NCBI GenBank assembly: GCA_020628095.1
Contig: JAHDFP010000003.1
Coordinates: 1 to 64,000 of the forward strand
DNA from: Saprospiraceae bacterium
GTDB lineage: Bacteria > Bacteroidota > Bacteroidia > Chitinophagales > Saprospiraceae
Reading direction: 5' to 3'
DNA length: 64,000 bases
Part shown: positions 9,057 to 19,111 of the stretch, piece after piece
Layout of the letters: each line of letters starts with the position of its first letter
Position numbering within the stretch: the first letter of the stretch is position 1
The notes under the pieces: generated by a model
Database searches by the model: none
What the model saw: only the letters and a program-made list of their open reading frames with translations
What the model was told of the DNA's origin: nothing
Translations under genes and position numbers: made by a program

Positions 9057-11192
9057 ATGGCTAAAGATCTTAAGTATCTAAGAAACATTGGTATTGCTGC
9101 ACACATTGATGCAGGTAAGACTACCACGACTGAGCGTGTATTGTATTATACAGGTATGAGTCACAAGATAGGAGAAGTACACGATGGTGCCGCGACGATG
9201 GATTGGATGGAGCAGGAGCAAGAAAGAGGTATCACGATTACATCTGCTGCTACCAAAACAAAATGGAATTGGAAAGATCAGGAGTATCCGATGAATATCA
9301 TCGATACGCCGGGTCACGTGGATTTCACCGTCGAGGTGAATAGATCGCTACGTGTTTTGGATGGTCTTGTGTTTTTGTTTTGTGCTGTATCAGGAGTAGA
9401 GCCGCAGTCTGAGACTAACTGGAGATTAGCCGACAATTATAAAGTACCAAGAATTGGTTTCGTCAATAAGATGGATCGATCTGGTGCAGATTTCTTTTCT
9501 GTCGTAAAAGATGTAAAGGAAAAATTGGGATCAGATGCAATTCCATTGCAAGTCCCTATAGGAGCAGAGGAGAATTTCAAAGGTGTGGTGGACCTTATCA
9601 CAGGTAAGGCTATCGTATGGAATGAACATGACATGGGTATGACCTATGAGGAGGTTCCTATTCCAGATGATCTCAAAGATTCCGTCATGGAGTGGAGAGA
9701 GAAGTTGTTAGAGGCCGTAGCAGAATATGATGATACTTTGATGGAGAAGTTTTTTGACGATCCAGACAGTATTACGGAAGAAGAAATGATAGCTGCAGTA
9801 AGAGGAGCGGTTATAGATAACAAGTTTGTCCCTATGATGGCAGGTTCTGCCTTCAAAAATAAAGGTGTACAAGCAGTACTTGACGCAGTATGCGCATTTT
9901 TGCCATCACCTTTAGATGTTGATGCTGTCTCGGGAGTCAATCCTAAAACAGATGCAGAGGTAACGAGAGAGGCTTCTAATGATGAACCATTTACTGCTTT
10001 GGCTTTTAAAATTGCAACGGACCCTTATGTAGGACGTTTAGCATTCTTTAGAGTGTACTCGGGTACATTAGAAGCTGGATCATACATTTATAATTCTAGG
10101 TCAGATAACAAGGAAAGAATATCTCGTCTATACCAAATGCACTCTAATAAGCAAAATGCTATAGATAAAGTAGAGGCAGGTGATATTGCAGCGGGTGTAG
10201 GATTTAAAGATATCAGAACTGGGGATACCCTTTGCCAAGAAGGACATCCTATAGTTTTAGAAAGTATGGTTTTTCCAGACCCTGTTATCGGTGTGGCTAT
10301 TGAGCCTAAGACCCAAAAGGATATTGATAAGTTGGGTATGGCTTTAGCCAAGCTTTCTGAAGAAGATCCGACGTTCAGAGTGCGTTATGACGAAGATACT
10401 AATCAAACGGTTATCTCTGGTATGGGAGAGCTTCACCTGGAGATTATCATAGATCGATTAAAGAGAGAGTTTAAAGTGGAATGTAACCAAGGTGAGCCTC
10501 AGGTGAATTATAAAGAAGCCTTGACTCAGATGGTCGATCATACAGAGAGATTGAAAAAGCAGTCAGGTGGTTCTGGTCTTTTTGCTCAGATGGCATTTGA
10601 GTTAGGACCTGCAGACCAAGAATTCTTAGACTCTGATGAATTTAAGAGTGGAAAAGAAAAGCTGCAGTTTGAAAATAAAATTTTCGGTGGTAAGATACCT
10701 AAAGAGTTTTTTCCTTCTATCATAAAAGGATTCACCGCAATGATGGCTAACGGTGTCCTTGCTGGATACAGTATAGATAGTATGAAAGTGAAACTCTATG
10801 ATGGTGCGACACATGCCGTGGATTCTAAGCCTATAGCCTTTGAGCTATGTGCTAAAGAAGGATTCAAGGCGGCTGCTAAAACTGCCAAGCCAGTGCTACT
10901 GGAGCCGATAATGAGCCTCGAAGTAGTAACACCAGACGAGTATATGGGATCTGTAATAGGTGATCTTAACAGAAGAAGAGGATTACCTAAAGGTCAAGAA
11001 ACGAAAACTGGCGGAGCGATTGTGATCAGTGCTGATGTGCCATTATCTGAGATGTTTGGATATGTTACATCACTGAGAACGATTACTTCTGGTAGAGCCA
11101 GTAGTACGATGACATTCTCTCATTATGCGGCTGCACCACAAGGTGTAGCGAAAGAAGTAATAGAAAAAGCCAAAGGCGAAGTAAAAGTTTAA
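9057..11192 (+). CDS. fusA: Elongation factor G
   Basis: EF-G is the ribosomal translocase GTPase. At 711 residues it is full length. G1 is AHIDAGKT at 15-22, G2 is [10 protein letters not shown]3 is DTPGHVD, G4 is NKMD, and domains II-V follow, including the conserved [14 protein letters not shown] and the domain IV tip region. No tuf gene follows; a hairpin and a new promoter separate it from rpsJ. Confidence 0.99.
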   Translation: MAKDLKYLRNIGIAAHIDAGKTTTTERVLYYTGMSHKIGEVHDGAATMDWMEQEQERGITITSAATKTKWNWKDQEYPMNIIDTPGHVDFTVEVNRSLRVLDGLVFLFCAVSGVEPQSETNWRLADNYKVPRIGFVNKMDRSGADFFSVVKDVKEKLGSDAIPLQVPIGAEENFKGVVDLITGKAIVWNEHDMGMTYEEVPIPDDLKDSVMEWREKLLEAVAEYDDTLMEKFFDDPDSITEEEMIAAVRGAVIDNKFVPMMAGSAFKNKGVQAVLDAVCAFLPSPLDVDAVSGVNPKTDAEVTREASNDEPFTALAFKIATDPYVGRLAFFRVYSGTLEAGSYIYNSRSDNKERISRLYQMHSNKQNAIDKVEAGDIAAGVGFKDIRTGDTLCQEGHPIVLESMVFPDPVIGVAIEPKTQKDIDKLGMALAKLSEEDPTFRVRYDEDTNQTVISGMGELHLEIIIDRLKREFKVECNQGEPQVNYKEALTQMVDHTERLKKQSGGSGLFAQMAFELGPADQEFLDSDEFKSGKEKLQFENKIFGGKIPKEFFPSIIKGFTAMMANGVLAGYSIDSMKVKLYDGATHAVDSKPIAFELCAKEGFKAAAKTAKPVLLEPIMSLEVVTPDEYMGSVIGDLNRRRGLPKGQETKTGGAIVISADVPLSEMFGYVTSLRTITSGRASSTMTFSHYAAAPQGVAKEVIEKAKGEVKV

Positions 11193-11197
11193 TATAA

Positions 11198-11233
11198 AAT
11201 AAGCCCAATTATACTTGTATAGTTGGGCTTATT
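11198..11233. terminator. Hairpin after fusA
   Basis: AATAAGCCC and GGGCTTATT flank a long stem (11198-11233) of about 17 bp with one wobble pair and a 2-nt loop. There is no long T tract, so it may be a partial terminator or an mRNA 3'-end stabiliser. The rpsJ promoter overlaps its downstream arm. Confidence 0.6.
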
Positions 11234-11245
11234 AATATACTTTTG
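11215..11245 (+). promoter_or_regulatory. Promoter of the S10 operon
   Basis: TTG at 11215-11217 is followed after 20 nt by TACTTTTG at 11238-11245, a full TAnnTTTG match. The -33 element lies in the loop and downstream arm of the fusA hairpin. It gives the S10 operon its own start 29 nt before rpsJ. Confidence 0.6.
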
Positions 11246-11273
11246 CGCTCCTTTTGTAATATTTTAAAAGGTT

Positions 11274-11582
11274 ATGAATCAAAAAATTAGAATCAAGCTT
11301 CGTTCTTATGACTACAATTTAGTAGACAAATCAACGGAGAAAATAGTGAAAACGGTACGTAATAGTGGTGCTGTGATCTCTGGTCCGATTCCTCTGCCGA
11401 CTGAAAAAGAAATGCATACGGTGCTCAGATCGCCGCATGTTAATAAAAAGTCAAGAGAGCAGTTTTCGCTGCGGACCCACAAGAGACTCATAGAGATATT
11501 TACGCCGACGCAAAAAACAGTTGATGCGTTGTCTAAGCTGGAGTTACCTTCAGGTGTAGACATTCAGGTTAAGCTCACGTAG
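11274..11582 (+). CDS. rpsJ: 30S ribosomal protein S10
   Basis: S10 is part of the 30S head and, in many bacteria, of the NusB antitermination complex. The 102-residue protein has [16 protein letters not shown] at the N terminus and the conserved GPIPLPT loop followed by HKRLIEI. First gene of the S10 operon; an 80-nt spacer with a hairpin separates it from rplC. Confidence 0.99.
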   Translation: MNQKIRIKLRSYDYNLVDKSTEKIVKTVRNSGAVISGPIPLPTEKEMHTVLRSPHVNKKSREQFSLRTHKRLIEIFTPTQKTVDALSKLELPSGVDIQVKLT

Positions 11583-11621
11583 TCGTTTTTCACAGTTTAT
11601 TGTTGTTTTATAAAAAGAATT

Positions 11622-11639
11622 AAGGACCTCACGGTCTTT
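11622..11639 (+). promoter_or_regulatory. Short hairpin in the rpsJ-rplC spacer
   Basis: AAGGACC (11622-11628) pairs with GGTCTTT (11633-11639) around a TCAC loop, 24 nt before rplC. The spacer is unusually long for this operon. An L4- or L3-type leader control, or an RNA processing site, is possible; nothing shows which. Confidence 0.35.
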
Positions 11640-11662
11640 ATCCATATATCAAATACATTAAG

Positions 11663-12280
11663 ATGAATGGATTAATTGGAAGAAAAATCGGTATGACCAG
11701 TATCTATGATGATGCAGGTAAGAATGTGCCATGTACGGTTATAGAGGCAACGCCCAATGTCGTAGCACAGGTGAAGACTGAGGATACCGATGGATATAAC
11801 GCCCTACAATTAGTTTATGGAGAGCGTAAAAAATCTCCTACAAATGCATTGGGTGGTCACCTCAAAAAAGCGGGTGTTAAGTCTGCGATGCGTATTGCGG
11901 AATTTAGAGATTGCAATTTGGAGAAAGCCTTAGGTGATAAAATCACTGTAGAGGAGGTTTTTGAGGAAGGTGATGTGGTCAATGCAATTGGCACCTCTAA
12001 GGGTAAGGGTTTTCAGGGGGTTGTGAAGAGACATGGTTTTGGTGGGGTAGGACAGAGTACGCACGGTCAGCACAACAGACAAAGAGCTCCCGGAGCAATT
12101 GGTGCCTGTGCAACGCCATCTAAAGTCTATAAAGGGACAAGAATGGCAGGTAGAACGGGCGGCAAAAGAATAAAAACTTCCAATCTGAAAGTGGTTAAGA
12201 TTCTTGCTGACAAGAACTTATTGTTAATCAAAGGATCTGTGCCAGGGCACAAGGGTTCTTTAGTAATCATTGAAAAGTAA
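11663..12280 (+). CDS. rplC: 50S ribosomal protein L3
   Basis: L3 is an early 50S assembly protein that reaches towards the peptidyl-transferase centre. The 205-residue protein begins [15 protein letters not shown] and contains [19 protein letters not shown] and the extended loop [20 protein letters not shown], with the Gln that is methylated in E. coli L3. rplD follows after 5 nt. Confidence 0.99.
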   Translation: MNGLIGRKIGMTSIYDDAGKNVPCTVIEATPNVVAQVKTEDTDGYNALQLVYGERKKSPTNALGGHLKKAGVKSAMRIAEFRDCNLEKALGDKITVEEVFEEGDVVNAIGTSKGKGFQGVVKRHGFGGVGQSTHGQHNRQRAPGAIGACATPSKVYKGTRMAGRTGGKRIKTSNLKVVKILADKNLLLIKGSVPGHKGSLVIIEK

Positions 12281-12285
12281 CTGTC

Positions 12286-12909
12286 ATGAAAGTAGATGTT
12301 TACGGCATAAATGGAAAGTCTACAGGTCGATCTGTCGATCTGCCTGATGATATATTCGGTATAGAGCCTAATGATCATGCGATTTACTTAGACGTAAAAG
12401 CGATACAGGCGCATCAGCGTCAAGGTACACACAAGGCGAAAGAGCGTGGTGAGATCAAAGGATCGACCAAGAAGATAAAGAAGCAGAAAGGAACTGGTAC
12501 AGCTCGTTTTGGTAATATCAAAAACCCATTGTTCAGAAGTGGGGGTAGAATATTCGGACCTAGACCACGTACTTATGATCTTAAGGTCAATAAAAAGGTC
12601 AAAAGATTGGCTAGAAAGTCAGCTCTATCTACGATGATTAAGAATGGTGCATTGAAGGTTGTTGAGGATTTTACTTATGATGCTCCAAAGACCAAGGAGT
12701 TTGCAAGTATGCTCAATAATTTAGAATGTAGCAAGGGATCATTGATGGTATTGGCAGAAGCAGATAACAATCTATATAAGTCTTGTCGTAATATTAAAAA
12801 GAGCGAGATTACGACGGCTAACAATTTGAATACGCTTAACATCCTTGGAGCAGGAACTTTGGTTTTGTCGGAAGGGTCAGTAAGTAAAATAATAGAAGCA
12901 TTTAAATAA
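12286..12909 (+). CDS. rplD: 50S ribosomal protein L4
   Basis: L4 lines the polypeptide exit tunnel and, in E. coli, represses its own operon. The 207-residue protein has the tunnel loop KKIKKQKGTGTARFGNIKNPLFRSGGRIFGP near residue 70 and the globular C-terminal domain. Spacing of 5 and 8 nt to its neighbours indicates tight coupling. Confidence 0.98.
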   Translation: MKVDVYGINGKSTGRSVDLPDDIFGIEPNDHAIYLDVKAIQAHQRQGTHKAKERGEIKGSTKKIKKQKGTGTARFGNIKNPLFRSGGRIFGPRPRTYDLKVNKKVKRLARKSALSTMIKNGALKVVEDFTYDAPKTKEFASMLNNLECSKGSLMVLAEADNNLYKSCRNIKKSEITTANNLNTLNILGAGTLVLSEGSVSKIIEAFK

Positions 12910-12917
12910 ATTTTATA

Positions 12918-13214
12918 ATGGCAAAGCAAGTTCTCATAAAGCCTATTATATCTGAAAAGTCAGAGTTGCTGTCTGGTGATGTCAATCACTACAGTTTCGT
13001 GGTCAATAAGAAGGCGAATAAAATAGAAATAAGAAAGGCAGTAGAGAAGATGTACAGTGTCAATGTAGATTCTGTCAACACGCTCATTATGCCTAAGAAA
13101 TCAAAATCCAGAAATACAAGATCTGGAGTTGTGCAAGGAAGTAAAAGCGCGTTTAAAAAAGCTATTGTCAAACTATCACCAGGCGAGGAAATTGATTTCT
13201 TCGGTGATATATAA
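12918..13214 (+). CDS. rplW: 50S ribosomal protein L23
   Basis: L23 sits at the tunnel exit and is the docking site for trigger factor and SRP. The 98-residue protein has KPIISEKS at the N terminus and the family's VVNKKANKIEIRKAVEKMYSV. It stands between rplD and rplB in the standard order. Confidence 0.97.
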   Translation: MAKQVLIKPIISEKSELLSGDVNHYSFVVNKKANKIEIRKAVEKMYSVNVDSVNTLIMPKKSKSRNTRSGVVQGSKSAFKKAIVKLSPGEEIDFFGDI

Positions 13215-13223
13215 TATATAATC

Positions 13224-14057
13224 ATGGCGGTAAAGAAGCATAAACCAGTATCACCAGGGCGTAGACATCTTGTTAGTAATACGCACGATGCTCTCACGAG
13301 TAAGTCAAGCAAGCCATTCAAGGCACTGACTGTTGGAATCAAGAAAAGTGGTGGTCGTAATCATGATGGTAAAATGACAGTCCGCAACATAGGTGGTGGA
13401 CATAAGAAGAAATATAGAATTATCGACTTTAAGAGAGATAACGAAGGTGCGAAAGGAGAGGTAATGACGATAGAGTATGATCCTAACAGGTCAGCATATA
13501 TCGCATTAGTCAAATATGATGATGGTCATAGATATATCATTGCCCCGGATAAGCTCAAAATCGGTATGACGGTTACATCGGGCAAGAATGCGACACCTGA
13601 TGTTGGTAATTGTATGTACTTGTCTGATATTCCATTGGGTGCTTCCATTCATGCGATAGAGATGTCTCCAGGGAGAGGTGCTCAACTGGCACGTAGTGCT
13701 GGTACTAATGGAGTACTTATGGGTAGAGAAGGAAAGTATGCCATTGTGAAAATGCCAAGTGGGGAGGTCAGAAAAGTGTTACTTACTTGTAAAGCCTCTA
13801 TCGGTGTGACCTCTAATCCAGATCATGGTCTTCAGGTCTTAGGTAAGGCAGGAAGAAATAGGTGGAAAGGTAAGAGACCAAGAGTAAGAGGTGTCGCGAT
13901 GAATCCAGTAGATCACCCGATGGGTGGTGGTGAAGGACGTGCATCAGGTGGTCACCCTAGATCAAGAACGGGTGTATTCGCTAAAGGTCAAAAGACACGT
14001 AATGTCAATAAGCCTTCTACCAAATTGATAATTTCTAAAAGAAAAAGTAAAAAATAA
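13224..14057 (+). CDS. rplB: 50S ribosomal protein L2
   Basis: L2 binds 23S rRNA beside the peptidyl-transferase centre. The 277-residue protein shows [26 protein letters not shown] and the C-terminal [28 protein letters not shown], which contains the His essential for activity. rpsS begins 2 nt after its stop codon. Confidence 0.99.
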   Translation: MAVKKHKPVSPGRRHLVSNTHDALTSKSSKPFKALTVGIKKSGGRNHDGKMTVRNIGGGHKKKYRIIDFKRDNEGAKGEVMTIEYDPNRSAYIALVKYDDGHRYIIAPDKLKIGMTVTSGKNATPDVGNCMYLSDIPLGASIHAIEMSPGRGAQLARSAGTNGVLMGREGKYAIVKMPSGEVRKVLLTCKASIGVTSNPDHGLQVLGKAGRNRWKGKRPRVRGVAMNPVDHPMGGGEGRASGGHPRSRTGVFAKGQKTRNVNKPSTKLIISKRKSKK

Positions 14058-14059
14058 TT

Positions 14060-14326
14060 ATGGCGAGATCCATAAAGAAAGGTCCTTATGTGTATCACAA
14101 GCTGCTTAAGAAAGTAGAGAATGCACAGGCGAGTGGCAAGAAATCTGTGATAAAAACTTGGTCAAGATCATCTATGGTTATACCTAATATGGTGGGGCTG
14201 AATATAGCAGTCCATAATGGTAAAACCTTCGTTCCAGTTTATATCACTGAGAATATGGTAGGGCATAAGTTAGGTGAATTTTCGCCAACTAGAACATACA
14301 AAGGACACTCAGGTAATAGAAAGTAA
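14060..14326 (+). CDS. rpsS: 30S ribosomal protein S19
   Basis: S19 forms part of the 30S head with S13. The 88-residue protein begins [11 protein letters not shown] and contains [16 protein letters not shown] and the C-terminal [18 protein letters not shown] motif, all typical of the family. Confidence 0.99.
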   Translation: MARSIKKGPYVYHKLLKKVENAQASGKKSVIKTWSRSSMVIPNMVGLNIAVHNGKTFVPVYITENMVGHKLGEFSPTRTYKGHSGNRK

Positions 14327-14345
14327 TTATCCAAAATAAGTTAAA

Positions 14346-14735
14346 ATGGAAGCAATTGCAAAAATGAAAAATGTCCCTCTTTCCGCTCGTAAGATGCGGT
14401 TCGTAGTGGATAGCATAAGAGGAAAGTCAGTAGATCGCGCACTCAACATACTTAAGTTCTCTAAGCGTGAGGCATCAGAGTGGGTGGAAAAGGCGCTACT
14501 CTCGGCAATAGCTAATTGGGAAGTAAAGTCAGATAATGCCTTAAGTGCAGACGACTATGATCTTGTGGTAAAGGAAGCATTTGTAGATCAGGCAGGTATG
14601 CTCAAAAGATTCAGACCAGCACCACATGGTAGAGCGCATAGAATCAGAAAGAGAATGAATCATCTGACACTTGTAGTTGCTAACAATTTAGAAATCGAAA
14701 ACGAAAATTCAGAAGAGGAATCTACTGAAGAATAA
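14346..14735 (+). CDS. rplV: 50S ribosomal protein L22
   Basis: L22 has a long loop in the exit tunnel where macrolide-resistance changes occur. The 129-residue protein has PLSARKMRFVVDSIRGK near the N terminus and the loop PAPHGRAHRIRKRMNHLTLVV. The last dozen residues form a Glu-rich tail (NSEEESTEE) beyond the usual family end. Confidence 0.98.
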   Translation: MEAIAKMKNVPLSARKMRFVVDSIRGKSVDRALNILKFSKREASEWVEKALLSAIANWEVKSDNALSADDYDLVVKEAFVDQAGMLKRFRPAPHGRAHRIRKRMNHLTLVVANNLEIENENSEEESTEE

Positions 14736-14744
14736 TAAACACGT

Positions 14745-15506
14745 ATGGGTCAAAAGACAAATCCAATAGGTAATAGATTAGGAATCATCCGCGGATGGGA
14801 GTCTAACTGGTTTGGTGGTAAAGATTTTGCTAAGAAAGTAGTGGAGGATGAGAAAATCAGAAACTACCTTAGAGCAAGGGTGCAGAAGGGAGGTATTGCG
14901 AGAATAATTATCGAAAGAACTCTTAAGAGAATCACGGTAACAGTGCACACTTCTAGACCAGGTATTATTATCGGTAAAGGTGGACAAGAGGTAGATAGAA
15001 TACGTGAGGAGCTCAAAAAATTATCGGGTCAGGATATTCAGATCAACATCGTAGAGATCAGAAAACCTGAACTAGATGCAGCAATTGTGGCTGAGTCTAT
15101 TGGAAAGCAACTCGAAGCAAGAGTTAATTTCCGTAGAGCTATCAAGATGGCGATACAGTCTACAATGAGAGCTGGAGCAGAAGGAATAAAAGTAAGAGTC
15201 AGCGGAAGATTGAATGGTGCGGAGATGGCAAGATCAGAAGAATTCAAAGATGGAAGAACGCCGTTGCATACCTTCAGAGCAGATATAGATTATGCTTTAT
15301 TTGAAGCATTGACGGTATATGGTAAGATCGGAGTCAAAGTATGGTTATGCAGAGGAGAGGTACTGGGTAAGCGCGATCTTTCACCTAACATAGGAGACGG
15401 AAAGAATTCTAAAGGCAAAGGCGGAAGAGGCCGTGGCGGAGATAATAGAAATAGAGGAGACAGAAATAGAGGCGGAAGAGGTCGAGGTGGTAACAGAAGA
15501 AACTAA
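14745..15506 (+). CDS. rpsC: 30S ribosomal protein S3 with Arg/Gly-rich tail
   Basis: S3 binds mRNA at the entry channel and has helicase activity with S4 and S5. The KH motif [14 protein letters not shown] lies near residue 75 and the C-terminal domain ends around residue 218. Residues 220-253 form a low-complexity tail of RGRGG, RNRG and RGG units, longer and more RGG-like than usual. The gene ends the first segment of the S10 operon; a promoter follows in the spacer. Confidence 0.99.
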   Translation: MGQKTNPIGNRLGIIRGWESNWFGGKDFAKKVVEDEKIRNYLRARVQKGGIARIIIERTLKRITVTVHTSRPGIIIGKGGQEVDRIREELKKLSGQDIQINIVEIRKPELDAAIVAESIGKQLEARVNFRRAIKMAIQSTMRAGAEGIKVRVSGRLNGAEMARSEEFKDGRTPLHTFRADIDYALFEALTVYGKIGVKVWLCRGEVLGKRDLSPNIGDGKNSKGKGGRGRGGDNRNRGDRNRGGRGRGGNRRN

Positions 15507-15536
15507 TTTGCCATCAACCTAATTGTTTTACCTTTG
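15507..15536 (+). promoter_or_regulatory. Internal promoter before rplP
   Basis: TTTG at 15507-15510 is followed after 18 nt by TACCTTTG at 15529-15536, an exact match to the phylum promoter and the same -7 box as rpsL. The 69-nt spacer between rpsC and rplP is one of the longest in the cluster. It should start extra transcription of rplP onward. Confidence 0.7.
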
Positions 15537-15575
15537 CACAACTTTTTAAAAAAGTAGCTCAAAACATAGAATAAA

Positions 15576-15995
15576 ATGTTACAGCCGAAAAGAACAAAAT
15601 ATAGAAAACAGCAGAAGGGAAGGAATAGAGGTCTTGCTTATAAAGGCAGTCGAATTGACTTCGGATCATTTGGACTTAAGTCTATGGAGAATGGTCGTAT
15701 TACTAATAGGCAAATAGAAGCTGCCAGGATTGCGATGACCAGATATATGCAGAGACAAGGTAAGGTGTGGATCAGAATTTTTCCAGACAAGCCGATCACA
15801 TCTAAGCCACTAGAGGTAAGGATGGGTAAGGGTAAAGGTAATCTTGACCACTATGTAGCAAGTATCAAGGCTGGTAGAATCATGTTTGAGTTAGATGGTG
15901 TTCCGAGAGAAGTAGCGCATGAGGCATTAAGATTAGCTGCGCAGAAGTTGCCTGTATTAACTAGAACGGTAGAAAGACCAGATTACGTAGAATAA
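15576..15995 (+). CDS. rplP: 50S ribosomal protein L16
   Basis: L16 organises the A-site region of the 50S subunit. The 139-residue protein begins [19 protein letters not shown] and contains the invariant [20 protein letters not shown] and the C-terminal [13 protein letters not shown]. It is first after the internal promoter. Confidence 0.99.
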   Translation: MLQPKRTKYRKQQKGRNRGLAYKGSRIDFGSFGLKSMENGRITNRQIEAARIAMTRYMQRQGKVWIRIFPDKPITSKPLEVRMGKGKGNLDHYVASIKAGRIMFELDGVPREVAHEALRLAAQKLPVLTRTVERPDYVE

Positions 15996-16012
15996 TATAT
16001 AGACATAATAAT

Positions 16013-16273
16013 ATGCCTACTAAGAAATATATCGAATTACAAGACTATACAGAGGAGCAATTACAGAGTGAATTGGTCCAGACTCAAAGCCAGTACCAGA
16101 AGCTCAGGTTTGACCATACGCTAAAGGGGTTAGAGAACCCTTTGGTACTCAGAGAAGTGAGAAAAGATATAGCTCGATTAAATTCGGAAATAAGAAGAAG
16201 AAAAATAGCAAATATGTCTCCTGAGGAATTACTGGGAAGATCTAAAATAAAAGCTAGGAGACGTAAAAAATAA
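16013..16273 (+). CDS. rpmC: 50S ribosomal protein L29
   Basis: L29 is a two-helix protein near the tunnel exit, next to L23. At 86 residues it is somewhat longer than the usual 60-70. The core [34 protein letters not shown] is recognisable, followed by a basic tail ending ARRRKK. rpsQ follows after 4 nt. Confidence 0.95.
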   Translation: MPTKKYIELQDYTEEQLQSELVQTQSQYQKLRFDHTLKGLENPLVLREVRKDIARLNSEIRRRKIANMSPEELLGRSKIKARRRKK

Positions 16274-16277
16274 TCGT

Positions 16278-16553
16278 ATGACTGAGGAACAAACTGTAGT
16301 ACAGCGAAAATTTAAAAAACAAAGGGTAGGTATAGTTACCAGCAGTAAGATGGATAAAACCATTACTGTAGCTGTAAGAAGACGTCTTCAGCACCCGATC
16401 TATGGAAAATTTGTCAAGAAGACAAAGAAATTTCTTGCTCACGATGAGAACAATGAGTGCAACGAGGGAGATACAGTAAAGATCATCGAGTCAAGACCAT
16501 TAAGCGCCAGAAAGAGATGGCGATTAGTAGAAATAATCGAAAGAGCTAAATAG
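16278..16553 (+). CDS. rpsQ: 30S ribosomal protein S17
   Basis: S17 is a primary 16S rRNA-binding OB-fold protein. The 91-residue sequence has [27 protein letters not shown] and the signature [24 protein letters not shown]. It is in the expected place between rpmC and rplN. Confidence 0.98.
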   Translation: MTEEQTVVQRKFKKQRVGIVTSSKMDKTITVAVRRRLQHPIYGKFVKKTKKFLAHDENNECNEGDTVKIIESRPLSARKRWRLVEIIERAK

Positions 16554-16562
16554 AATAATAAA

Positions 16563-16928
16563 ATGATACAACAGGAAAGTAGATTGAAAGTGGCCGATAA
16601 CTCTGGAGCAAAAGAAGTGCTCTGCATAAGAGTTCTTGGTGGATCAAAAAGAAGATACGCTTCGGTCGGAGATCAGATCGTTGTGTCTGTCAAAGAAACC
16701 GCCCCAGGTGGTGTCAAAAAAGGAACAGTGTCTAAAGCCGTGGTGGTTAGAACAAAGAAGGAAATAAGAAGAAAAGATGGTTCTTACATCAGATTTGATG
16801 ATAATGCAGTCGTATTGCTCAATGCAGCTGATGAGCCAAGGGGTACAAGGATATTCGGGCCTGTTGCCAGAGAGCTTAGGGACAAAAGTTATATGAGAAT
16901 TATATCACTTGCACCAGAGGTGCTTTAA
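16563..16928 (+). CDS. rplN: 50S ribosomal protein L14
   Basis: L14 contacts the 30S subunit and is bound by the silencing factor RsfS. At 121 residues it is the normal length. It begins [18 protein letters not shown] and contains [28 protein letters not shown] and [13 protein letters not shown]. First gene of the spc segment. Confidence 0.99.
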   Translation: MIQQESRLKVADNSGAKEVLCIRVLGGSKRRYASVGDQIVVSVKETAPGGVKKGTVSKAVVVRTKKEIRRKDGSYIRFDDNAVVLLNAADEPRGTRIFGPVARELRDKSYMRIISLAPEVL

Positions 16929-16938
16929 TGATACAATT

Positions 16939-17274
16939 ATGAAAAGCGTAACATCACATAAGACGAGTAAGCTTCACATAAAGAAAGGTGATAAGGTCGT
17001 CGTTCTTTCAGGTTCTTATAAGGGAACTGAAGGTGAGGTCAAAGAAATATTTCCTAAGAAATATAGAGCGATCGTAGAAGGTGTAAATATGGTGAAGAAA
17101 CACACTAAGCCAACAGCTGATGCGCCAGGAAATATAAATGAGATAGAATCACCTATACATCTTTCTAATCTAGCACTTATAGATCCTAAGTCTGGCGGTG
17201 CGACAAGAGTGGGAAGGAAGAAAAGTGGTGATAAGACTGTGAGATATTCTAAAAAATCAGGAGAAATAATTTAA
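16939..17274 (+). CDS. rplX: 50S ribosomal protein L24
   Basis: L24 starts 50S assembly. The KOW motif [27 protein letters not shown] and the following [13 protein letters not shown] are clear. The chosen start at 16939 gives [18 protein letters not shown], 111 residues, 10 nt after rplN. A longer reading from 16909 would overlap rplN by 20 nt and add non-family residues. Confidence 0.96.
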   Translation: MKSVTSHKTSKLHIKKGDKVVVLSGSYKGTEGEVKEIFPKKYRAIVEGVNMVKKHTKPTADAPGNINEIESPIHLSNLALIDPKSGGATRVGRKKSGDKTVRYSKKSGEII

Positions 17275-17276
17275 TC

Positions 17277-17834
17277 ATGAGTGTATCACCAAGATTAAGA
17301 GCAAAATATAACGACGAGGTCGTTCCTAAACTTAAGGAACAGTTCGAATATAAGTCCGCTATGCAAATTCCAAGATTGGTAAAGATATGTATCAATCATG
17401 GAGTGGGAGGTGCGACGCAGGATAAGAAATTAGTGGATACAGCCGCCGAAGAGATGACGCTTATTACAGGACAAAAAGCTGTCGTTGTTAAAGCGAAAAA
17501 ATCTGTCTCTAATTTCAAACTCAGAGAAGGGATGCCTATCGGAGTAAAGACAACTTTGCGCAGAAATAGGATGTGGGAGTTTTTGGATAGGTTAGTGTCT
17601 GTTGCGCTACCAAGGGTAAGAGATTTCCGTGGCATCAATGACAAAGCGTTTGATGGTCGAGGTAATTATACACTTGGTATAAAAGAACAGATTATTTTTC
17701 CAGAAATCGATATTGATAAGGTGAAGAAGATTTCTGGTCTGGATATAAGTTTTATAACGACTGCGAAAACTGATGCAGAGGCGTTGGCATTACTTAAGCA
17801 TTTGGGTATGCCATTTAAAAATCAAAGAAATTAA
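17277..17834 (+). CDS. rplE: 50S ribosomal protein L5
   Basis: L5 binds 5S rRNA and contacts the P-site tRNA. The 185-residue protein has [35 protein letters not shown], and the C-terminal [25 protein letters not shown]. It starts 2 nt after rplX. Confidence 0.99.
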   Translation: MSVSPRLRAKYNDEVVPKLKEQFEYKSAMQIPRLVKICINHGVGGATQDKKLVDTAAEEMTLITGQKAVVVKAKKSVSNFKLREGMPIGVKTTLRRNRMWEFLDRLVSVALPRVRDFRGINDKAFDGRGNYTLGIKEQIIFPEIDIDKVKKISGLDISFITTAKTDAEALALLKHLGMPFKNQRN

Positions 17835-17840
17835 AATCTC

Positions 17841-18110
17841 ATGGCAAGAAAAGCACTAATCGCTAGAGAAGAAAAAAGAAGAAAGCTCGTAGAGAAGTAT
17901 GCTGACCTTCGTAAGCAGCTAAAGAAAGAAGGTCGCTGGGACGAGTTGGATAAACTTCCTAAGAACTCTTGTCCTGTAAGATTACATAACAGATGTAAGC
18001 TGACAGGAAGACCTAAAGGTTACATGAGAAAATTTGGAATCAATAGAGTAAAATTTAGAAAAATGGCCGTCGAAGGCAAAATTCCTGGCCTTACTAAATC
18101 GAGTTGGTAA
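17841..18110 (+). CDS. rpsN: 30S ribosomal protein S14, long zinc-free type
   Basis: S14 completes the 30S head. The 89-residue length and the absence of the paired CxxC motifs mark the zinc-independent form. The C-terminal [27 protein letters not shown] is characteristic. A single S14 copy of this type avoids zinc demand, as does the L36 of this cluster. Confidence 0.98.
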   Translation: MARKALIAREEKRRKLVEKYADLRKQLKKEGRWDELDKLPKNSCPVRLHNRCKLTGRPKGYMRKFGINRVKFRKMAVEGKIPGLTKSSW

Positions 18111-18129
18111 TATAAATTTATAAGAAGAC

Positions 18130-18534
18130 ATGGCAGTAACAGATCCAATTGCAGATTATTTGACTCGTATCAGGAACGCACAGCAAGCAGGTCATAGACT
18201 TGTAGAGATTCCTGCTTCTAAAATGAAAAAATCCATAACTGAGATTCTTTACGATCAAGGTTTTATTCTCAAATATAAATTTGATGATGAGGCTGGAAAG
18301 CATGGATTGATCAAAATAGCGATCAAATACGATAGCAAAACCAAAATACCTGTTATCAAAAAACTGGGTAGAATAAGTAAGCCTGGACTAAGGCAATACG
18401 TCAACGCTACAGAAATACCGAGAGCACTTAATGGTCTTGGAGTAAATATTATATCTACATCGAAAGGTGTAATGACAGGAAAGCAAGCCAAGCAACAGAA
18501 TGTAGGAGGCGAACTTATTTGTTACGTTCATTAA
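18130..18534 (+). CDS. rpsH: 30S ribosomal protein S8
   Basis: S8 binds the central domain of 16S rRNA and regulates the spc operon in E. coli. The 134-residue protein starts [19 protein letters not shown] and ends with the signature [26 protein letters not shown]. It precedes rplF by 13 nt. Confidence 0.99.
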   Translation: MAVTDPIADYLTRIRNAQQAGHRLVEIPASKMKKSITEILYDQGFILKYKFDDEAGKHGLIKIAIKYDSKTKIPVIKKLGRISKPGLRQYVNATEIPRALNGLGVNIISTSKGVMTGKQAKQQNVGGELICYVH

Positions 18535-18547
18535 ATTATTAGAAATT

Positions 18548-19099
18548 ATGTCACGAGTAGGAAAAGCACCAATATCTTTACCATCAGGCGTTACGCTAGA
18601 CGTGAGTGATGCTAATATGGTGACCGTCAAAGGTCCTAAAGGAGAGCTAAAACAGCAAATCGACGCCGATCTCAAACTGAGCGTCGAAGATGGTATCCTC
18701 AATATTGAAAGACCAACAGAACAAAAGAGACATAAAGCGATGCATGGTCTCTATAGATCATTGATTAATAATATGGTGGTCGGTGTATCTGAAGGTTATA
18801 AGAAAGAATTAGAATTGGTCGGTGTCGGTTACAGAGTAAATAATACAGGTAATCTGATAGAGTTTACTTTGGGTTATTCGCACCCTATATACTTTTATGT
18901 TCCTGATGAGGTTAAAGTGGAAACGGCGATGGAAAAAGGTAAGCCCCCATTGGTGACATTGGAATCAAATGACAAGCAATTACTCGGACAGGTAGCGGCT
19001 AAGATCAGAACTTTCAGAAAGGTAGAACCTTATAAAGGAAAGGGAATCAGATTTAAAGGCGAAGTTATACGTAGAAAAGCTGGTAAAACTGCTGGATAA
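18548..19099 (+). CDS. rplF: 50S ribosomal protein L6
   Basis: L6 lies at the GTPase-associated region. The 183-residue protein begins MSRVGKAPISLPSGV and ends with the family motif VEPYKGKGIRFKGEVIRRKAGKTAG. Both beta-rich L6 repeats are present. Confidence 0.99.
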   Translation: MSRVGKAPISLPSGVTLDVSDANMVTVKGPKGELKQQIDADLKLSVEDGILNIERPTEQKRHKAMHGLYRSLINNMVVGVSEGYKKELELVGVGYRVNNTGNLIEFTLGYSHPIYFYVPDEVKVETAMEKGKPPLVTLESNDKQLLGQVAAKIRTFRKVEPYKGKGIRFKGEVIRRKAGKTAG

Positions 19100-19111
19100 A
19101 ATTTATAGGAA

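Noticed and set aside
16909-16938. Longer start for rplX
   Set aside because: The extra residues overlap rplN and do not belong to L24; ATG 16939 fits the family.
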